Below, piece by piece: positions 1 through 7,024 of a stretch of DNA of 27,025 bases. The notes under the pieces are model-generated. The model was not told the origin of the DNA. It made no database searches and worked only from the letters and a program-made list of their open reading frames with translations. Both the position numbers and the translations under genes were made by a program. How positions within the stretch are numbered: position 1 is the first letter of the stretch; each line of letters starts with the position of its first letter. Source of the stretch: Clostridia bacterium (GTDB lineage Bacteria; Bacillota_A; Clostridia; Oscillospirales; CAG-272); contig JAGBZZ010000327.1 in NCBI GenBank assembly GCA_017652965.1, positions 1 to 27,025 of the forward strand, given 5' to 3'.

Positions 1-54
1 GAAGGCCATCGCCAGGATGCTGATGGCCTGTGCGGCGATTTCAATGGGTTGCAT
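1..54 (-). CDS. 5' end of an unidentified gene, hydrophobic N-terminus (partial)
   Basis: An ATG at 54-52 on the minus strand follows an AAGGAG ribosome binding site with good spacing and opens a frame that runs off the left edge. Only 18 residues are visible: MQPIEIAAQAISILAMAF. They are hydrophobic and would suit the first membrane helix of an integral membrane protein; the start of YgjV-type inner membrane proteins looks similar, but this is a guess from very little sequence. It lies downstream of hpt on the same strand. No promoter is evident between them, so read-through from hpt is possible. Confidence 0.5.
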   Translation of the reverse strand, partial: MQPIEIAAQAISILAMAF

Positions 55-142
55 AAAAGTGCTCCTTGATCTTGGCGGGTCGGTTGCTTTCCACCAAATA
101 AAAAACGGAAAACGAAGATGCCTTGGCGGGGTTTTTGACAAC

Positions 143-183
143 AAAAACAGACCGTTCCCTTTTCGGTTATGCCTTATTCCGCC
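143..183. repeat. 41-bp direct repeat, copy 1 (hpt-distal)
   Basis: This copy is identical to 223-263. On the minus strand it carries the last codons and stop of hpt followed by a weak terminator-like hairpin and a T-run. A shorter 14-bp element (TGGCGGGTCGGTTG) also recurs in the same tract, at 73-86 and 203-216. The order looks like a partly decayed tandem duplication of the hpt 3' end. Confidence 0.9.
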
Positions 184-222
184 CTTGCGCGAGCCAATGC
201 TATGGCGGGTCGGTTGTTATCA

Positions 223-247
223 AAAAACAGACCGTTCCCTTTTCGGT
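223..247 (-). terminator. weak terminator-like hairpin after hpt
   Basis: On the minus strand an ACCG/CGGT stem with a 9-nt loop is followed by CTG and a run of six T. The stem is only 4 bp, so termination would be inefficient. The same structure is duplicated at 143-167, which places two weak terminators in series before the gene at the left edge. Confidence 0.35.
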
Positions 248-263
248 TATGCCTTATTCCGCC
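223..263. repeat. 41-bp direct repeat, copy 2 (overlaps hpt stop codon)
   Basis: This copy is identical to 143-183 and starts 80 bp from it. It includes the final Ala-Glu codons and TAA of hpt on the minus strand, so it is the likely source copy. The other copy would then be a duplicated stretch outside any gene. Confidence 0.9.
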
Positions 264-814
264 GTCTCCCCATACTCGGCGATGTAGGGGAGGTTGCGAT
301 AGTATTCCGCACAGTCAAGCCCGTAGCCGATCACAAAATGGTCGGGGATCGTAAAGAGCGAGAGATCGGCTACAAAGTCCACAAGGCGGCGGGAGGGCTT
401 GTCAAGCAGGGTCACCACACGGAGCGAGCGCGGCCCGCGGGCCCGCAGAAGCTTGGTGACGTCAAGCAGGGTACGGCCGGTGTCCACAATGTCCTCCACG
501 ATGATCACGTGGCAGTCGCTGATGTCACGGTCAAGATCCATCGTGATCTTGACAACGCCCGAGGAGGTCGTCCCCTCGTAATAGCTCTTGGCGCACATAA
601 AGCCCACCTCGCACGGTACGGTAACGGCACGTGCAAGATCGGAAAGAAAGACGAACGAGCCCTTCAGAATGCTGACGAGCAGGATAGGGTGGCCGTCGTA
701 CAGCTTATCGATCTCGGCACCGGCCCGCTTGACGGCGGCGGCGATCTCTTCTTCGGTGATCAGGATGCGCTTGATGTGCGCGCGGTATTCGGCGGCGGAG
801 GTGAGGTCTTTCAT
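254..814 (-). CDS. hpt: hypoxanthine phosphoribosyltransferase
   Basis: This cytosolic purine-salvage enzyme transfers ribose-5-phosphate from PRPP to hypoxanthine or guanine. The 186-residue product has the usual length of bacterial HPRT. Visible motifs are the Lys-Gly pair at 51-52, the PRPP-binding stretch VIIVEDIVDTGRTL at about 103-116, LDKP near 137-140, and the purine-binding region DHFVIGYGLDCAEYYRN near 158-174. I chose the ATG at 814 because GGGAG sits 6-7 nt upstream and the promoter lies at 848-876. An in-frame ATG at 892 would lie upstream of that promoter and add 26 residues that are not part of the family. The gene is monocistronic or reads weakly into the left-edge gene. Confidence 0.95.
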   Translation of the reverse strand: MKDLTSAAEYRAHIKRILITEEEIAAAVKRAGAEIDKLYDGHPILLVSILKGSFVFLSDLARAVTVPCEVGFMCAKSYYEGTTSSGVVKITMDLDRDISDCHVIIVEDIVDTGRTLLDVTKLLRARGPRSLRVVTLLDKPSRRLVDFVADLSLFTIPDHFVIGYGLDCAEYYRNLPYIAEYGETAE

Positions 815-847
815 ACTATGCTCCCTTACTTTTTGTCGGATGCTATC

Positions 848-876
848 ATTATACATCATCCCGCGGCGAAATTCAA
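848..876 (-). promoter_or_regulatory. SigA-type promoter of hpt
   Basis: On the minus strand TTGAAT (876-871), a 17-bp spacer and TATAAT (853-848) precede the hpt start by about 34 nt. Confidence 0.8.
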
Positions 877-914
877 GACTTTTTGTCGTCATTTTCTAGC
901 GGGATAGCGGGGGC

Positions 915-940
915 AAAAAGCGGCCGCATCGCGCGGCCGC
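915..940 (-). terminator. intrinsic terminator of the distal beta-helix gene
   Basis: On the minus strand a perfect 8-bp GCGGCCGC/GCGGCCGC stem (the arms are self-complementary) with a 5-nt loop is followed by TTTTT. It starts 9 nt after the stop codon at 949-951. Confidence 0.88.
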
Positions 941-948
941 CCTTCATT

Positions 949-2460
949 TCACTTTTTTACGGTATAGACCTTGGCTGTCTTATCACCGAGGAGGTTACGG
1001 ATGCTTTCCTCGATCGCCCCGTCAAAGTAGAGGTCAGAGGGCTCGCCCGCCTCGCGCCCGCCGTATTTGCCAAGCGCGCCGCCCGCGTACTGGATGTAGG
1101 TGTTGCCCTCCATTTTTGGGCAGGATGCCGTGCAAAGGGCCACAAGATGCACGGTGCGGCGGCCTGCGCGATCCAGGATGTTGTTGCGGACGGTGTAATT
1201 GCGTGCGGCGTTTTCAAAGCTCCAGCCCTTGATGTGGGCGGGGGTGTGGGTGTTGTGGCGCTGCTGGCCAAAGCCCTCGCCCGAGTGGCGGATGAGGTTT
1301 TCCTCCATGAGGATATTCTCCATATAGCTTTCGGTGTCGCCCTCGTTCATCTGCAGAAAATACTCGATGCCGTACACGCACCGCTCGATAAGGTTTTTGC
1401 GGTAGGTCACGTTGGTCATTTCGATAAAGCGCCCGTTTGTGGTCACCTGGTGGGTAAGCCCCGCATCGTACACGTCGTGCACGTGGCAGTCCTCCACCAG
1501 ATAATCGTCGCATCCGCCGTAGATCTCCACGGCGTTGCCAAGCCGCCCGATCGTCCCGCGGCCGCCCTCCGGGTAGTTCGGGTCTACCCCGAGATAGGAG
1601 TGGATCACCCCGCCAATATAGCCGATCTCACACCCGCGCACGTGTAAGCCGCGAATGCGGCTGCCTGCTGCCGCAATGCCGTGCCATCCGTAATAGAAAA
1701 GAGAGAGGTTTTCCACCGTAACGTAGTCGCTCTCCCCAACGCAAAGCGCCGTCTTGCGGACGGCCGCCTCCAGGGTAGAGAAGACGTTGCCCGGGTTGCC
1801 GCGGTTTGAGCGGAGATAGAGGACTCCCAGCGAGCGGTCGCCGACCTCGGGAATCGGGAAATCCTCGCCACACGAGGGGCGTGTCGTCATAATGGCGTCA
1901 AAGTGCCAGTAAAAATCCAGGTCGTGTGTCAGCTCCCGCGTGATGACAAAGGGGCGCTCGGTGCGGTCACGGCAGACAAAGCGACCCTCCCGCGTGTAGC
2001 TGGGGATGTGCTTGTAGCCATGCTCGCGTGCGCCGTCAAACCACAGCATGCCCACGTCAAGGATGGGGGTGCGGAGGCGCCAGATATTGGCGGCCTCGTC
2101 ATAAAGCTCCCAAAGGGCGGGGTCGGCAAGGTCGCGCTCATGGCTGTAAAAGCGCGGCTTTTCTCCCTCACCAAAGGCGGCATAGGTCACCCCCGTGTGG
2201 CAGATCAGCTTCCCACGGAAGAGGTCACCGCGGCGGAAAAGGACGGTGTCGCCCGGGCAAAGCGTGGCCGCCGAGGCACGAGAGAGCGTGCGCCAGGCGT
2301 TTTGCGGTGTGCGCCCGTCTGCCGTGTCGTCGCCGTTTGCCGCGACGTAATAGCAGGTGCCCGTACCACGGGCGGTGTCGGGCAACGTGCGGATCTCTTC
2401 GGCCCTTTTGCGGGCCAGGGTGTCTATCTCTTCCAAAAGGGCGGCAGTGGCGATCGGCAT
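949..2460 (-). CDS. right-handed parallel beta-helix protein, paralogue 1
   Basis: The 503-residue product starts at an ATG preceded by AAGGAG. The region at about 35-85 (YYVAANGDDTADG, then PGDTVLFRRGDLFRG) is the entry motif common to pectate-lyase-like beta-helix proteins. It is followed by coils rich in Asn, Gly and aromatic residues (NLSLFYYGWHG, YGGCDDYLVEDCHVHD, NVTYRKNLIERC, NILMEENLIRHSG). Two stretches shared with the neighbour, YDAGLTHQVTT and QQRHNTHTPAHIKGWS, are rich in Asp, His and Gln and are the best candidates for an active or binding site. No signal peptide or membrane segment is visible, so it is probably cytosolic. The fold suggests a polysaccharide or glycoside lyase, isomerase or hydrolase; the substrate is unknown. 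It has its own promoter and terminator. Confidence 0.88.
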   Translation of the reverse strand: MPIATAALLEEIDTLARKRAEEIRTLPDTARGTGTCYYVAANGDDTADGRTPQNAWRTLSRASAATLCPGDTVLFRRGDLFRGKLICHTGVTYAAFGEGEKPRFYSHERDLADPALWELYDEAANIWRLRTPILDVGMLWFDGAREHGYKHIPSYTREGRFVCRDRTERPFVITRELTHDLDFYWHFDAIMTTRPSCGEDFPIPEVGDRSLGVLYLRSNRGNPGNVFSTLEAAVRKTALCVGESDYVTVENLSLFYYGWHGIAAAGSRIRGLHVRGCEIGYIGGVIHSYLGVDPNYPEGGRGTIGRLGNAVEIYGGCDDYLVEDCHVHDVYDAGLTHQVTTNGRFIEMTNVTYRKNLIERCVYGIEYFLQMNEGDTESYMENILMEENLIRHSGEGFGQQRHNTHTPAHIKGWSFENAARNYTVRNNILDRAGRRTVHLVALCTASCPKMEGNTYIQYAGGALGKYGGREAGEPSDLYFDGAIEESIRNLLGDKTAKVYTVKK

Positions 2461-2492
2461 ACGGATTCTCCTTGCGGTGTTTTTTCAGGGTC

Positions 2493-2522
2493 ATTATACC
2501 AAACGGCGTGGGGCTCTGTCAA
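2493..2522 (-). promoter_or_regulatory. consensus extended -10 promoter of beta-helix paralogue 1
   Basis: On the minus strand TTGACA (2522-2517), an 18-bp spacer and TATAAT (2498-2493) with an upstream TGG, making an extended -10. Both hexamers match the SigA consensus, and the layout copies that of the paralogue's promoter at 4121-4150. Confidence 0.9.
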
Positions 2523-2541
2523 GGCTTTTCCCGCGCACACA

Positions 2542-2566
2542 GAAAAAAGAGGCGGCCGCAGCCGCC
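2542..2566 (-). terminator. intrinsic terminator of beta-helix paralogue 2
   Basis: On the minus strand GGCGGC-TGCG-GCCGCC is followed by TCTTTTTTC, starting about 10 nt after the stop codon of the upstream gene. It separates the two paralogues into independent units. Confidence 0.85.
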
Positions 2567-2576
2567 CCTTTGGGGA

Positions 2577-4091
2577 TTATTTTTTTACGGTGTAGACCTT
2601 GGCCGTTTTGTCGCCAAGCACATCGCGGATCGTATCCTCGATCGCCCCGTCAAAGTAGAGGTCGCAGGGCTCTCCCTCCTCCTTGCCGCCGTATTTGCCG
2701 AGCGAGCCACCGTCATACTGGATATAGGTGTTGCCCTCCATCAGCGGGCAGTACTCCTGCCTGTCGGCCACAAGATGCACAGAGCGGCGCCCCGCACGGT
2801 CAAGGATGTTATCGCGGATGGTGTAATGGCGGGCGACGTTCTCATAGCTCCAGCCCTTGATGTGGGCGGGGGTATGGGTGTTGTGGCGCTGCTGGCCCCA
2901 GCCCTCACCCGAGTGGCGGATGAAGTTGCCCTCCATCAGAATGTTGTCCATATAGCTTTCGGTGTCACCCTCACGCATCTCAAGGAAGTACTCAATGCCG
3001 TACACACAGTTCTCGATAAGGTTGTTTCTGTAAACAACATTTGTCATTTCGCGGGTGAAGCCGATGGTGGTCACCTGGTGGGTAAGGCCGGCGTCGTAGC
3101 ACTCGTATACGTAGCAGTTTTCTACCAGATAGTCATCACACCCGCCGTAGATCTCCACGCCGTTGCCAAAGCGGGTCACCTCACCGCGGATGCCCTGCGG
3201 GTGGTTCGGGTCTGTGCCGCTGTAGGACTGCACCGTACCGCCGATCCAGCCGATCTCGCAGTTTGTGACGTGCAGGCCGCGCACCCGCTCGCCACCAGCC
3301 GAGATGGCGTGGATGCCGTAGTACATCAGGCAAAGGTTGTCGATCGTGACGTCGTTTACCGTGTGCGGAATGCGGAAGCCCGCCACGCGGACGGCGGCCT
3401 CGATAGACGAGAAGACGTAGCCGGGGTTGCCGCGGTTCGAGCGCAGATAAAGCTCGGAGACCGAGTCCTCATAGAAATCGGGGATCGGGAAATCCTCACC
3501 CTTGGAGGGCTTGGTCATAAATTTGCCGCCCACGTAGAGGCAGTAAAGGTCAAGGTCGTGGGTCATCTCCTTCTGCATCACAAAGGGGATGTCGGTATCG
3601 CGGACCACGTAGGTACCGTCCTTGGTAATGGAGGGGATGTGCTTATAGGCATGCTCGCGCCCGCCGTCAAAGATGAGGTTACCGGTCTCGGTGATCCTCT
3701 CGCGCAGGTGCCAGATATTGGCGGCCTCGTCATACAGCTCCCAAAGCGCGGGATCGGCAAGGTCGCGGTGCCAGCTGTAGAAGCGGGGCTTTTCGCCCTC
3801 GCCAAAGGCCGCGTAGGTCACGCCGCTTTTGCAGTATACGGTGCCGCGGAAGATATCGCCACGGCGGAAAAAGACGCCGTCCCCGGGCATAAGGGCAGCC
3901 TTCGAGACCTTTTCTGGGGTTTTCCAGGCCGTTGCGGGGGATTTACCGTCGGCCTCGTCGTTGCCGTCTGCCGTCACGTAGTAGCGCGTCCCCGTGACCG
4001 CTATAAGGTCGGGCGTTTTTCTGATCTCTTCGCGTCTGGCGGCGGCAAGGGTATCAAGATTTTCAAGAAATTCCTTGGTAGCGATTTGCAT
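2577..4091 (-). CDS. right-handed parallel beta-helix protein, paralogue 2
   Basis: The 504-residue product is a close homologue of the next gene along, alignable end to end with few gaps. It has the same entry motif (YYVTADGNDEADG, then PGDGVFFRRGDIFRG), the same ELYDEAANIW segment, the same YGGCDDYLVENCYVYE coil, and the same YDAGLTHQVTT and QQRHNTHTPAHIKGWS stretches near the C-terminal half. Both proteins end in GDKTAKVYTVKK. The ATG at 4091 has AAAGGAG 7-8 nt upstream. No secretion signal is visible. Its place directly downstream of an oxidoreductase/isomerase operon suggests a role in the same intracellular sugar pathway, which is inference from context. Confidence 0.88.
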   Translation of the reverse strand: MQIATKEFLENLDTLAAARREEIRKTPDLIAVTGTRYYVTADGNDEADGKSPATAWKTPEKVSKAALMPGDGVFFRRGDIFRGTVYCKSGVTYAAFGEGEKPRFYSWHRDLADPALWELYDEAANIWHLRERITETGNLIFDGGREHAYKHIPSITKDGTYVVRDTDIPFVMQKEMTHDLDLYCLYVGGKFMTKPSKGEDFPIPDFYEDSVSELYLRSNRGNPGYVFSSIEAAVRVAGFRIPHTVNDVTIDNLCLMYYGIHAISAGGERVRGLHVTNCEIGWIGGTVQSYSGTDPNHPQGIRGEVTRFGNGVEIYGGCDDYLVENCYVYECYDAGLTHQVTTIGFTREMTNVVYRNNLIENCVYGIEYFLEMREGDTESYMDNILMEGNFIRHSGEGWGQQRHNTHTPAHIKGWSYENVARHYTIRDNILDRAGRRSVHLVADRQEYCPLMEGNTYIQYDGGSLGKYGGKEEGEPCDLYFDGAIEDTIRDVLGDKTAKVYTVKK

Positions 4092-4120
4092 AGCATTGCT
4101 CCTTTAGCGTTGGTATCCTC

Positions 4121-4150
4121 ATTATAGCACGCAGGGGTGAGTCTTGTCAA
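4121..4150 (-). promoter_or_regulatory. consensus extended -10 promoter of beta-helix paralogue 2
   Basis: On the minus strand TTGACA (4150-4145), an 18-bp spacer and TATAAT (4126-4121) preceded by TGC. The -35 box sits only 1 nt beyond the foot of the upstream operon's terminator. Confidence 0.92.
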
Positions 4151-4151
4151 G

Positions 4152-4187
4152 GCATAAGAAAAAGCCCCGCAGGGCTTTTTCTTATGC
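4152..4187 (-). terminator. intrinsic terminator overlapping the isomerase stop codon
   Basis: Perfect 16-bp inverted repeat (4152-4167 and 4172-4187) with a 4-nt loop. On the minus strand GCCC-TGCG-GGGC leads into TTTTTCTTATGC. The TAA stop of the isomerase gene (4184-4182) lies inside the upstream arm, so translation termination and hairpin formation are closely linked. Confidence 0.92.
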
Positions 4188-5024
4188 TAAAAGGGCTTTT
4201 AAGAAGTCGGCGGCCAGGATAATGTCGGCGGCGGGGTCGTCGCCCGCCTCACGCTCAATGGTCAGGTAGCCGTCATAGCCGATCTCGCGAAGGGCGGCGA
4301 TATAGGCGGGAAAATCTACCTGCCCCTCGCCCAGCGGTACCTCGCGGAAGCCGGACATGACGTTAAGGGCATCGATGCCCCCCTCGGCAAAGGCGTGATA
4401 GACGGCGGTGGGATCCTGCTTTTCCAGCATGATGCCGTCCTTGGCGTGGGTGTGGACGATGTACTCGCCAAGCAGATGCACGGCCTCCACCGGGTCCTGC
4501 CCCGTGACCATGCGGAAGTTGGCAGGGTCAAGATTGACACCGACGCCTCCGTCGGTATCCTTGAGGAAGGCAAGCAGGGTCGGGGCGGTCTCCGGGCCGG
4601 TCTCAATGGCGGCGGTAACGCCGTGCGCCTTGGCATACCGCCCGATCTCGGTGAGGGCCGAAAGCATGACGGCATAGCGCGCCTCCTGCTTGTCGGCGGG
4701 GATCACGCCGATGTGGGTGGTGATGACGGGGGCGCCGAATTCACAGGCAAGGTCGATGATACGGCAGGTGGCCTCTATGCGGGCGGCATTGTCCTCTGCC
4801 CGCTCAAAGCCGTAGCCGCCCATGTCGGCACAAAGGGCAGAGACGGTGAGCCCGGCGGCGGCAAGCGCCGCACGGTACTCTTCCTTTTTTTCCTCGCTCA
4901 TATCCGGTGTGAAATCCCCGCCCGTGGCGTAGATCTGCACGCCGGAAAGGCCAAGCTCACCCGCTTTTTTGATCGCGTCAAGATGCGAGACCTTGAAGCA
5001 ATCGGTAATGACGCCGATCCTCAT
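4182..5024 (-). CDS. sugar phosphate isomerase/epimerase (TIM barrel, AP-endonuclease-2 family)
   Basis: The 280-residue product has the xylose-isomerase-like barrel fold. Probable metal ligands are visible in family positions: E141 (AAIETGPE), D166 (VNLDPANF), H191/H193 (VHTHAKDG) and E257 (LTIEREAG). H104 in ITTHIGV lies on an inner strand. Enzymes of this family isomerise, epimerise, dehydrate or beta-eliminate sugars and inositols in the cytosol, usually with a divalent metal. Its start codon overlaps the stop of the upstream oxidoreductase-like gene by 4 bp (ATGA), so the two are translationally coupled. It is the last gene of the operon read from 6888. The exact reaction cannot be assigned. 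Confidence 0.9.
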   Translation of the reverse strand: MRIGVITDCFKVSHLDAIKKAGELGLSGVQIYATGGDFTPDMSEEKKEEYRAALAAAGLTVSALCADMGGYGFERAEDNAARIEATCRIIDLACEFGAPVITTHIGVIPADKQEARYAVMLSALTEIGRYAKAHGVTAAIETGPETAPTLLAFLKDTDGGVGVNLDPANFRMVTGQDPVEAVHLLGEYIVHTHAKDGIMLEKQDPTAVYHAFAEGGIDALNVMSGFREVPLGEGQVDFPAYIAALREIGYDGYLTIEREAGDDPAADIILAADFLKALLA

Positions 5025-5830
5025 ACAAGCCCCGCCTTTCCGAGGATGGCCTCGCGCAGGCGCATCACAGCCAGCGTCTCGGCGGTGTCAAAGGCAACCG
5101 TCCCCTCACGGAAGAAGCGGACAATGTCGGCAAGCAGAAGACCGAAGAAATCCGAGGCGATGGGGTAAAGCACCCCGTCGGCCGTTACGGTGAAGCGGTT
5201 TGTGGGGGCATAGGAGACGGTGGCATGGCGCCCATCCGCAAAGGTGATGGCAGCGGCATACCCGTCCTCGGTTTTTTCAGCACTTACGTCGGTAAAATCG
5301 CCACCCATCAGCTTGACGATCATCTCTACCTGATGCACCGAGTATTCGGGGAAGTTGCTGCCGCCGCCCGTCACGGCAAGCTCACGCGGGGCGGGGATGT
5401 CGGTAAGCTCGGTCGCATAGCGCAGGGCGGAGGTGGAGAAGAAGGGCGTGCCGTATTTTTCGGCAAGGGCAAAGATCTCCTCGGCCTCGGCGGCGTTCGG
5501 GGCAAAGGTCTTATCGACGTAGGTCGGCTTGGCAAAGGGGAAGACCTCACGTACGTAGGCAAGATGCTTTTCGGGGTTCGAGGGGGCGAGGATGAAGAGA
5601 TAATCCGACCTCTCGCACACCTCGCGGATGCTTGCGCATGCCTCGGCGCCAAAGGCCTCACACCACGCGGCGGTGGTGCGCCCGTCCACGGGGGAGACGT
5701 CCTCCTCGGCATAGACGTAGGCTACCTTCCACTCCTCCCCGAGGGCATCGGCCGCCTTCTTGATCCATTTCGGATAGTTATTGGCGTGCCACTCGCTGAT
5801 ATAGAGGTCAATAAAGCCGATCTTTTTCAT
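5021..5830 (-). CDS. degenerate Gfo/Idh/MocA-like protein
   Basis: The 269-residue product is shorter than typical Gfo/Idh enzymes (330-400). The N-terminal half resembles the family's Rossmann domain (SDYLFILAPSNPEKHLAYVRE, with YVDKTFAPNAAEAEEIFALA following). The glycine-rich dinucleotide loop is replaced by GFIDLYISEWHANNYP, and the usual Glu-Lys-Pro motif becomes Asp-Lys-Thr at 106-108. The C-terminal half has the beta-rich pattern of the second domain (VHQVEMIVKLMGGDF, then AAITFADGRHATVSYAPTN). It may bind a sugar without NAD, act as a partner of the oxidoreductase encoded just upstream, or use a modified cofactor site. It overlaps both neighbours by 4 bp (ATGA), so it is clearly kept as part of the operon. 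Confidence 0.8.
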   Translation of the reverse strand: MKKIGFIDLYISEWHANNYPKWIKKAADALGEEWKVAYVYAEEDVSPVDGRTTAAWCEAFGAEACASIREVCERSDYLFILAPSNPEKHLAYVREVFPFAKPTYVDKTFAPNAAEAEEIFALAEKYGTPFFSTSALRYATELTDIPAPRELAVTGGGSNFPEYSVHQVEMIVKLMGGDFTDVSAEKTEDGYAAAITFADGRHATVSYAPTNRFTVTADGVLYPIASDFFGLLLADIVRFFREGTVAFDTAETLAVMRLREAILGKAGLV

Positions 5831-6888
5831 GAAAAGCTGATCTCCTTCCCGGCGGCGGCCGACGTGTAGAGCGCATCCAGCAGCTTGGCACTTTCCAGGA
5901 TGTTGTCGATGTGGTTGCGGTCGGGAATGCCGCTGTCAATGGAAGCCAGGAAGGCGCGGTCCTCCTCGGCATAGAAGTTGGGGTTGGCCTCCTCGTCCAG
6001 CGTCCCCTCCAGGGTCTGCCCGTCAAAGAAGGTGAACTTCTTGGAGCCGTAGTCAAGGCGGACACCGCCCTTGTCGCCGAGGATATCGACAAACATTTCG
6101 GTGTGGCCGATGTTCTGTGCCCAGGCACCGTTAAAGGCGATCGAGGCGGCATCGGTGCGGATAAAGCCGGTGATAAAGTCATCCACGTCGTTGGTGCCGT
6201 TTTCCACGTCGGCCGTGTCCTCGGCCCACATGGACTTGTAGCGGTAGGTCTTCATATCCTTGGCCATCTCGCTGTAGGCGTTACAGGTGACGGTGCGCAG
6301 GGTAGTGCCGCCGAGGATGTAAAGGACAAGGTCAAAGAAGTGGACGCCCCAGTCAATAAGAACGCCGCCGCCCGACTGTGCCTTGGTGGTAAAGGCGCCG
6401 CCAAGCCCGGGGATCGAGCGGTGCGCACGGAAGGAGCAGTAAACGTGGTACACCTTACCAAGCGTGCCGTCGGCCACCATACGGCGGATCTTGTCGACGG
6501 ACAGCGAGTGGCGGTTGCAAACGCCGATGTTCAGCACCTTTCCCTGCTTTTTGGCCTCGGCCGCCATCTCGCACGAGAGGGCGTAGTTTACGGTGATGGG
6601 CTTCTCACACAGGACGTGCTTGCCGGCCTGCAGTGCCTCCATGGTGACGGTGTAGTGGGCAAAGTTCGGGGTCAGGACAAAGACGGCATCCACCTCGGGG
6701 TCGGCAAGGGCGACCTTATAATCGGTGATCACGTTTTCGATCTTCGGGAATTTCTCGCGCAGGGCCTCGGCCTTTTCGGGAAGAAGGTCACAGGCATACT
6801 TGATGCGGACATCCTCCATAGCGGCAAGAGCGGGGAAGTGCGCATTCTTAGCGATACGGCCACAGCCGATCACGGCAACAGTTTTCAC
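5827..6888 (-). CDS. Gfo/Idh/MocA family NAD(P)-dependent oxidoreductase
   Basis: The 353-residue cytosolic enzyme is first in a three-gene operon. It has the dinucleotide loop VAVIGCGRIAK at 4-14, the CEKPIT motif at 94-99 with catalytic-site Lys96, and GGVLIDWGVHFFDLV at 174-188, whose Asp179 and His183 are the expected catalytic residues. The family oxidises or reduces hydroxyls of sugars, inositols and glycosides. I chose the GTG at 6888 because GGAGG lies 8 nt upstream and the Rossmann strand begins at once. The frame stays open far upstream, but that part lies beyond the promoter and antisense to the araC-type gene. A promoter at 6922-6950 fits this start. Confidence 0.93.
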   Translation of the reverse strand: MKTVAVIGCGRIAKNAHFPALAAMEDVRIKYACDLLPEKAEALREKFPKIENVITDYKVALADPEVDAVFVLTPNFAHYTVTMEALQAGKHVLCEKPITVNYALSCEMAAEAKKQGKVLNIGVCNRHSLSVDKIRRMVADGTLGKVYHVYCSFRAHRSIPGLGGAFTTKAQSGGGVLIDWGVHFFDLVLYILGGTTLRTVTCNAYSEMAKDMKTYRYKSMWAEDTADVENGTNDVDDFITGFIRTDAASIAFNGAWAQNIGHTEMFVDILGDKGGVRLDYGSKKFTFFDGQTLEGTLDEEANPNFYAEEDRAFLASIDSGIPDRNHIDNILESAKLLDALYTSAAAGKEISFS

Positions 6889-6921
6889 TTTAAAATCCTC
6901 CGTTTGTTTGGGTTTACCTCT

Positions 6922-6950
6922 ATTATACTGTAAGTGGGCGCGCGGGTAAA
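6922..6950 (-). promoter_or_regulatory. promoter of the oxidoreductase/isomerase operon
   Basis: On the minus strand TTTACC (6950-6945), a 17-bp spacer and TATAAT (6927-6922). The weak -35 next to a strong -10 is typical of activator-dependent promoters. An ATAGCA element touches the -35 directly. Confidence 0.78.
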
Positions 6951-7020
6951 TAGCATCCTTTTTTCGAAAAGATAGCATTTTTTTGGATTTTTCATAAAAA
7001 CCAACGAAAAGTGATAGCAG
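6948..7020. promoter_or_regulatory. candidate AraC-family operator: three phased ATAGCA elements
   Basis: ATAGCA occurs in the same orientation at 6950-6955, 6972-6977 and 7014-7019. The first two start 22 bp apart and the last two 42 bp, about two and four helical turns. The second and third have longer shared flanks (CGAAAAGATAGCA and CGAAAAGTGATAGCA). They lie between the divergent promoters, the first abutting the operon -35 and the last 5 bp from the regulator's -35. AraC-type proteins commonly bind direct repeats about 21 bp apart, so autoregulation plus activation of the divergent operon is a reasonable inference. Confidence 0.6.
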
Positions 7021-7024
7021 AAGA

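Noticed and set aside
2028..4127. Long plus-strand frame opposite the second beta-helix gene
   Set aside because: Antisense shadow of a GC-rich gene; composition is biased and no domain or plausible start is seen. The minus-strand frame has motifs, promoter and binding site.
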